A DNA stretch of 11,358 bases from Rhodoferax sp. (GTDB lineage Bacteria; Pseudomonadota; Gammaproteobacteria; Burkholderiales; Burkholderiaceae): positions 1 through 11,358 of the forward strand of contig JAQGNA010000312.1 in NCBI GenBank assembly GCA_028292075.1, written 5' to 3'. The position numbers and the translations under genes were made by a program. Numbering within the stretch: position 1 is the stretch's first letter; each line of letters starts with the position of its first letter. The notes below the pieces were generated by a model. The model ran no database searches. It saw only the letters and a list, made by a program, of their open reading frames with translations, and was not told the DNA's origin. Of this stretch, positions 7,518-11,358 are shown one piece after another.

Positions 7518-7636
7518 GCTTTGCATTCCGCAGGGCGCACGTCCGCAGCAACTCCAGCCGCAGACGCAAGTGAAAACCGGGCGCCCGGCCTGCACCACGT
7601 GCAGCCGCCGACACGCCCACAACCCATGGAAACCAC
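7518..7636 (+). promoter_or_regulatory. Structured 5' leader of rpsO, possible S15 autoregulatory element
   Basis: The leader carries the palindrome CCGGGCGCCCGG (7577-7588), next to a hairpin CTGCAC/GTGCAG (7590-7595 with 7599-7604, loop CAC). An upstream segment GGGCGCACGT (7533-7542) can instead pair with GCGCCC (7581-7586) or ACGTGC (7597-7602), so competing folds exist. S15 is known to bind and repress its own mRNA in several bacteria through structures that differ between groups. Whether this leader does so is inference. Confidence 0.35.
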
Positions 7637-7903
7637 ATGATCGCATCCTCCATCAAGGCCGACGTCGTCAAGGCCAATGCCCGCAGCGCAACCGATACCG
7701 GCAGTCCTGAAGTGCAAGTCGCACTGCTGACCGCTCGCATCAACGAGCTCACCCCCCATTTCAAGACGCATGCCAAGGACCACCACGGCCGTCGCGGCCT
7801 GCTGCGCATGGTCAGCCGCCGCCGCAAGCTGCTGGATTACCTGAACGCCAAGGACCATGACCGTTACACGGCCCTGATCGCCAAGCTCGGTCTGCGTAAG
7901 TAA
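7637..7903 (+). CDS. rpsO: 30S ribosomal protein S15
   Basis: 88-residue S15, a primary 16S rRNA-binding protein that bridges to the large subunit, at about the usual length of 88-89. Highly conserved blocks are [22 protein letters not shown] (21-42) and [21 protein letters not shown] (49-69), which form the helices contacting the 16S three-way junction. The C-terminus LIAKLGLRK is also standard. The Shine-Dalgarno is weak (GGAAA at 7628-7632). A four-codon reading frame (ATG at 7626, stop TGA at 7638-7640) overlaps the rpsO ATG. The gene has its own promoter at 7481-7511 and ends in a long hairpin terminator. It precedes pnp, the conserved rpsO-pnp order found widely in bacteria. Confidence 0.98.
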   Translation: MIASSIKADVVKANARSATDTGSPEVQVALLTARINELTPHFKTHAKDHHGRRGLLRMVSRRRKLLDYLNAKDHDRYTALIAKLGLRK

Positions 7904-7930
7904 GCGCTGATCCTGTCGCAAGCTGACACT

Positions 7931-7988
7931 GGGCGCCTGAGTTGGTTGACTAGCATTAGTTGACTGGCCTAGGCGCCTTTTATTTTTT
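7931..7988 (+). terminator. Long-stem intrinsic terminator of rpsO
   Basis: Positions 7931-7952 pair with 7957-7978 around a GCAT loop: 21 of 22 positions pair as RNA, with one A-C mismatch (7940/7969). The base of the stem is GGCGCCT/AGGCGCC, and it runs straight into TTTTATTTTTT (7978-7988). Seven pairs are G-U wobbles, so the fold is strong only in the + strand transcript. It should end most rpsO transcripts, with read-through into pnp. Confidence 0.88.
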
Positions 7989-8017
7989 CATCCGGAGTCG
8001 ACGACAGAGTGCGCGCT

Positions 8018-8068
8018 GTGTCATTCCACAAGCGGTTGCCCGGACGGCGAGCTTTTGTGGAATGGCAT
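8018..8068 (+). other. Large stem-loop in the pnp leader, possible RNase III target
   Basis: CATTCCACAA (8022-8031) is perfectly complementary to TTGTGGAATG (8055-8064). The stem extends outward to 8018/8068 and inward to 8032/8054, giving 15 consecutive pairs, some G-U, around a 21-base loop. In E. coli the pnp leader has an RNase III-cleaved stem that PNPase uses for autoregulation. The position here is the same, but the function is inferred. Confidence 0.6.
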
Positions 8069-8117
8069 CGTATTCGGTCATCTCTCAGGCCCACGTGACC
8101 CGGGTAGGGTTGCAGCA

Positions 8118-8166
8118 GGCACCGGCCATTGCAGGCGGTGCCACCGGGGCGGACCGGTTCGGTCCG
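8118..8166 (+). other. Two further stem-loops in the pnp leader
   Basis: GGCACCG (8118-8124) pairs with CGGTGCC (8136-8142) and can add CC/GG inside, past a bulged G. Next, CGGACCG (8150-8156) pairs perfectly with CGGTCCG (8160-8166) around GTT. The second ends only seven bases before the pnp Shine-Dalgarno AAGGAG (8174-8179), close enough to affect ribosome access. Confidence 0.5.
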
Positions 8167-8186
8167 TTTCATCAAGGAGCAAATAC

Positions 8187-10316
8187 ATGACGATTTTCAA
8201 CAAAGTCAGCAAGACCTTCCAATGGGGCGAGCACAAGGTCACCATGGAAACCGGCGAAATCGCACGCCAGTCCACGGGCGCCGTGCTGCTCGACATGGAC
8301 GGCACCGTGGTGCTGGCCACCGTCGTCGGCAAGACCGAAGGCAAGGCCGGCCAGGACTTCTTCCCCCTCACCGTCGATTACCTTGAAAAGACCTACGCCG
8401 CGGGCAAGATTCCCGGCAGCTTCTTCAAGCGCGAAGGCCGTCCGAGCGAATTCGAAACCCTGACCAGCCGCCTGATCGACCGTCCGATCCGCCCCCTGTT
8501 CCCCGAAGGCTTCTTCAACGAGGTGCATGTGGTCATCCACACGCTGTCGCTGAACCCAGAAGTCGACGCCGACATCGCCGCCATGATCGCGGTCAGCGCG
8601 GCCTTGTCGGTGAGCGGCCTGCCGTTCAACGGTCCGATCGGCGCGGCCCGCGTGGGCTACGTCAATGGCGAATACGTGCTGAACCCGGGCCAGACCGCCC
8701 GCAAGGACTCGATCCTCGACCTGGTCGTCACCGGCACCGAAGCCGCCGTGCTCATGGTCGAATCGGAAGCCCGCCAACTGAGCGAAGAGATCATGCTCGG
8801 CGCCGTGGTGTTCGGTCACCAGCAAGGCAACATCGCGATCAACGCCATTCATGAACTCGTGCGTGACGCTGGCAAGCCGGTGTGGGACTGGAAGCCCGCC
8901 GCCAAGAATGAGCCGCTGATCGCCAAGGTCGGTGCCCTGGCCCAGGAAAAGCTCGCCGCCGCCTACCAGATCCGCAACAAGCAGGCCCGCACCCAGGCCT
9001 GCCGCTCGGCTTATACCGAAGTCATGGCCGGCCTCAAGGCTGACGGCGAAGCGTTCGACGCGGTGGCCGTGGAAGGCATGCTGTTCGACATCGAGGCGAA
9101 GATCGTCCGCAGCCAGATCCTGGCTGGCGAACCACGCATCGACGGCCGCGACACCCGCACCGTCCGCGCCATTGAGATCCGCAACAGCGTGCTGCCCCGT
9201 ACCCACGGTTCGGCGCTGTTCACCCGCGGCGAAACCCAGGCGCTGGTCGTGACCACGCTCGGCACCGAACGCGACGCCCAGCGCATCGACGCGCTGGCCG
9301 GCGAGTACGAAGACCGCTTCATGCTGCACTACAACATGCCTCCGTTCGCCACCGGCGAAACGGGCCGCGTGGGCACGCCAAAGCGCCGCGAAATCGGCCA
9401 CGGTCGCCTCGCCAAGCGCGCGCTGATGGCCGTGCTGCCGACCAAGGAAGAATTCCCGTACACCATGCGTGTCGTCTCGGAAATCACCGAGTCGAACGGC
9501 TCCTCGTCGATGGCTTCGGTCTGCGGCGGCTGCCTGTCGCTGATGGACGCCGGCGTGCCGATGAAGGCCCACGTGGCCGGCATTGCCATGGGCCTGATCA
9601 AGGAAGACAACCGCTTTGCGGTGCTGACCGACATCCTGGGTGACGAAGATCACCTCGGCGACATGGACTTCAAGGTGGCCGGTACCACCAACGGCATCAC
9701 CGCGCTGCAGATGGACATCAAGATCCAGGGCATCACCAAGGAAATCATGCAGGTCGCGCTGGCTCAGGCCAAAGAAGCCCGCATGCACATCCTCGGCAAG
9801 ATGCAGGAAGCCATGGCAGAAGCCAAGACCGAGGTGTCCAACTTCGCTCCGCGCCTGTTCACCATGAAGATCAATCCCGAGAAGATCCGCGACGTGATCG
9901 GCAAGGGCGGCGCCGTCATTCGCGCGCTGACCGAAGAAACCGGCACGCAGATCAACATCGAGGAAGACGGCACCATCACCATCGCATCCGCTGATCCGGC
10001 CAAGGCAGAAGAAGCCAAGCGCCGCATCGAGCAGATCACGGCCGAAGTCGAGATCGGCAAGGTCTACGAAGGTCCGATCACCAAGATTCTTGACTTCGGC
10101 GCGCTGGTCAATCTGCTGCCGGGCAAGGACGGCCTGCTGCACATCAGCCAGATCGCACACGAACGCGTCGAGAAGGTCAGCGACTACCTGACCGAAGGCC
10201 AGATCATCAAGGTCAAGGTCATGGAAACCGACGAAAAAGGCCGCATCAAGCTGTCCATGAAGGCCCTGCTGGACCGTCCGTCCTTCAACGGCAATGGCCA
10301 GGACCAACAGGCCTGA
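8187..10316 (+). CDS. pnp: Polynucleotide phosphorylase (PNPase)
   Basis: 709-residue 3'-5' phosphorolytic exoribonuclease, a trimer that degrades mRNA and can join the RNA degradosome (E. coli enzyme, 711 residues). Domains in order: first RNase PH-like (about 12-145), all-helical (about 240-310), second catalytic RNase PH-like (about 320-545), KH (about 555-615, GKGG loop 572-575) and S1 (about 622-692). The RNA-contact loop FFKR is at 79-82 (FFRR in E. coli). The phosphate-binding serines are in NGSSSM (437-442), and the catalytic aspartates Asp486 and Asp492 are in [10 protein letters not shown]. The ATG at 8187 follows AAGGAG by seven bases and gives the family N-terminus; the longer frame from 8055 runs through the leader hairpin and is rejected. 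Three leader stem-loops and the rpsO terminator upstream suggest post-transcriptional control. Confidence 0.98.
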   Translation: MTIFNKVSKTFQWGEHKVTMETGEIARQSTGAVLLDMDGTVVLATVVGKTEGKAGQDFFPLTVDYLEKTYAAGKIPGSFFKREGRPSEFETLTSRLIDRPIRPLFPEGFFNEVHVVIHTLSLNPEVDADIAAMIAVSAALSVSGLPFNGPIGAARVGYVNGEYVLNPGQTARKDSILDLVVTGTEAAVLMVESEARQLSEEIMLGAVVFGHQQGNIAINAIHELVRDAGKPVWDWKPAAKNEPLIAKVGALAQEKLAAAYQIRNKQARTQACRSAYTEVMAGLKADGEAFDAVAVEGMLFDIEAKIVRSQILAGEPRIDGRDTRTVRAIEIRNSVLPRTHGSALFTRGETQALVVTTLGTERDAQRIDALAGEYEDRFMLHYNMPPFATGETGRVGTPKRREIGHGRLAKRALMAVLPTKEEFPYTMRVVSEITESNGSSSMASVCGGCLSLMDAGVPMKAHVAGIAMGLIKEDNRFAVLTDILGDEDHLGDMDFKVAGTTNGITALQMDIKIQGITKEIMQVALAQAKEARMHILGKMQEAMAEAKTEVSNFAPRLFTMKINPEKIRDVIGKGGAVIRALTEETGTQINIEEDGTITIASADPAKAEEAKRRIEQITAEVEIGKVYEGPITKILDFGALVNLLPGKDGLLHISQIAHERVEKVSDYLTEGQIIKVKVMETDEKGRIKLSMKALLDRPSFNGNGQDQQA

Positions 10317-10329
10317 TCGCCTGAGTTTT
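10308..10329 (+). terminator. Short hairpin overlapping the pnp stop codon
   Basis: CAGGC (10308-10312) and GCCTG (10319-10323) form a five-pair stem around a six-base loop that contains the pnp TGA (10314-10316), followed after AG by TTTT (10326-10329). The stem and T-run are short, so termination is likely partial at best. Confidence 0.3.
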
Positions 10330-10335
10330 GGTGCT

Positions 10336-10357
10336 GACGTCCGCGCAGGGCGGCGTC
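10336..10357 (+). other. Stem-loop between pnp and the quinone oxidoreductase gene
   Basis: GACG and CCGC (10336-10339, 10341-10344, with T10340 bulged) pair with GCGG and CGTC (10350-10357) around a GCAGG loop, eight pairs in all. No T-run follows. It may be an mRNA 3' boundary or a chance structure in GC-rich DNA. I see no clear promoter in the 111 bases before the next gene. Confidence 0.3.
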
Positions 10358-10427
10358 TTCGGCTTCGGCCGGGGCGCTGTCCCTCGCGGACTTTCGACAT
10401 TCCTGTTGTTCATTTCGGATGGTTCCC

Positions 10428-11358
10428 ATGAAGGCGATCGAAATCACATCTCCCGGCGCGCCGGACGTGCTGCGCGTTGCCAGCCGGCCCATGCCAGTAG
10501 CCGGTGCTGGCGAACTGCTGATCCGCGTGAAGGCCAGCGGTGTGAACCGGCCCGACGTACTGCAGCGCACCGGTAACTACCCGGTGCCTGCTGGCGCGTC
10601 CGACATCCCCGGCCTGGAAGTGGCCGGCATGGTGGAATCGGGCGATGCGTCCGCGCTGGCGGACGCCGGCCTTGCCGTGGGCGACCGCGTGTGTGCGCTG
10701 GTGGCGGGTGGTGGCTATGCCGAGTTCTGCGTGGCGCCGGTGGGCCAATGCCTGCCCGTTCCGGCTGGACTGACCGACGTCGAGGCCGCTTCGCTGCCCG
10801 AGACGTTCTTCACCGTCTGGAGCAACGTGTTCGACCGGGCCCGACTGCAACGGGGCGAAACCTTGTTGGTTCAGGGCGGTTCCAGCGGCATTGGCGTGAC
10901 AGCCATCCAGATGGCTGCGGCGCTTGGCGCCAAGGTCATCGTGACGGCCGGCAGCGACGAAAAATGCGCCGCTTGCGTGGCACTCGGCGCCGACCACGCC
11001 ATCAACTACAAGAAGGCCGACTTCGTTGCCGAAGTGCGACGCCTAACGGGCGGCGCCGGCGTCGATGTCGTGCTGGACATGGTTGCTGGCGACTATGTCG
11101 CGCGCGAGATCGAATGCCTGGCCGAAGACGGCCGCCTGGCCATCATTGCGGTGCAGGGCGGCACGAAGAGCGAAATCAACGCTGGCCTGGTGCTGCGCAA
11201 GCGGCTCACCATCACCGGCTCCACGCTGCGTCCCCGTTCGGTGGCTTTCAAGGCCGGCATCGCACGATCGCTGCGGCAGCAGGTCTGGCCGCTGATCGAG
11301 AGCGGAAAGATCAAACCCGTCGTCCACAGCGTCTTTGAAGCGGACCCGGGGCAGGGCG
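10428..11358 (+). CDS. NAD(P)H quinone oxidoreductase, PIG3/zeta-crystallin type (3' truncated)
   Basis: Zinc-free medium-chain dehydrogenase/reductase that would reduce quinones with NADPH in the cytoplasm. The first 310 residues are present. Family members are about 325-335 long, so only a short C-terminal piece lies beyond the window. A GroES-like domain (about 1-120, with ASGVNRPDVLQRTGNYP) is followed by the nucleotide-binding fold, with GGSSGIG at 150-156 in LVQGGSSGIGVTAIQMA. DMVAGDYV (217-224) and LRPRSVAFKAGI (267-278) are typical of the PIG3 subgroup. Two in-frame starts exist, ATG 10419 and ATG 10428. I chose 10428 because homologues start MKAIEI and GGATGG (10417-10422) can serve as its ribosome site. 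In Comamonadaceae I recall this gene lying between pnp and tpiA. Confidence 0.9.
   Translation, partial: MKAIEITSPGAPDVLRVASRPMPVAGAGELLIRVKASGVNRPDVLQRTGNYPVPAGASDIPGLEVAGMVESGDASALADAGLAVGDRVCALVAGGGYAEFCVAPVGQCLPVPAGLTDVEAASLPETFFTVWSNVFDRARLQRGETLLVQGGSSGIGVTAIQMAAALGAKVIVTAGSDEKCAACVALGADHAINYKKADFVAEVRRLTGGAGVDVVLDMVAGDYVAREIECLAEDGRLAIIAVQGGTKSEINAGLVLRKRLTITGSTLRPRSVAFKAGIARSLRQQVWPLIESGKIKPVVHSVFEADPGQG

Noticed and set aside
7945..7965. Direct repeat GTTGACT (7945-7951, 7959-7965) as a binding site
   Set aside because: Both copies fall inside the rpsO terminator stem and are explained by its wobble pairing.
8055..8186. N-terminal extension of PNPase (44 residues)
   Set aside because: It reads through the leader hairpins, and the true start at 8187 has AAGGAG and the standard PNPase N-terminus.
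8172..10400. 742-codon open frame on the - strand opposite pnp
   Set aside because: It mirrors pnp exactly. Long antisense frames are common opposite GC-rich genes with strong codon bias. The translation is low-complexity (rich in A, D, H, G, V) and resembles no family I know.
1..11358. Mobile elements, CRISPR arrays, tRNA genes, toxin-antitoxin or defence genes
   Set aside because: I looked on both strands for spaced repeats, terminal inverted repeats, transposase motifs and tRNA-like cloverleafs and found none. Nearly all the sequence is accounted for by ordinary genes.

Overview
The window looks like chromosomal DNA from a GC-rich betaproteobacterium, most likely Comamonadaceae (Variovorax/Acidovorax/Polaromonas type). 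The reasons are the strong G/C bias at third codon positions, the protein sequences, and the rpsO-pnp-quinone oxidoreductase order, which I recall from that family. No search was run, so family-level placement is inference. There are no IS elements, tRNAs, rRNAs, CRISPR arrays or phage genes. The coding style is uniform throughout and I see no sign of recent transfer.

Layout. (1) Positions 1-5072, + strand: the 3' part of a peptide/glutathione importer operon. It holds a truncated GsiB-type solute-binding protein, the permeases GsiC and GsiD, a P1-family (DmpA-type) self-processing aminopeptidase and an M55-family (DppA-type) zinc D-aminopeptidase. The last four genes are tightly packed (4-base overlap, exact abutment, 13-base gap), so import and intracellular peptide hydrolysis appear to be made together. 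Two stem-loops separate gsiB from gsiC. (2) 5100-6314, - strand: a response-regulator receiver domain fused to a class III adenylate cyclase. It converges on the M55 gene with only 27 bases between the stop codons, and one hairpin spans both stops. (3) 6553-7425, + strand: a YpfJ-family membrane-anchored zinc metallopeptidase, divergent from the cyclase. (4) 7481-10316, + strand: rpsO (ribosomal protein S15) with a clear -10 box and a structured leader, a long wobble-rich terminator hairpin, then pnp (polynucleotide phosphorylase) behind a leader with three stem-loops. (5) 10428-11358, + strand: the start of a PIG3-type NAD(P)H quinone oxidoreductase, cut by the window end.

How it fits together. 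The first block is a nutrient-scavenging unit: a periplasmic receptor and membrane channel (the ATPase should lie upstream, outside the window) feed peptides to two cytoplasmic peptidases, both from families known for cleaving N-terminal D-residues. The cyclase is an independent signalling gene with no partner kinase in view. The rpsO-pnp block is the conserved translation/RNA-decay module. Here its RNA elements (S15 leader, rpsO terminator, pnp leader hairpin) resemble the E. coli regulatory layout in position, though not visibly in sequence.

The best candidate for a little-described system is the GsiBCD-like importer with two appended D-selective-type aminopeptidases. The most concrete unexplained structures are the RNA hairpins around rpsO and pnp.
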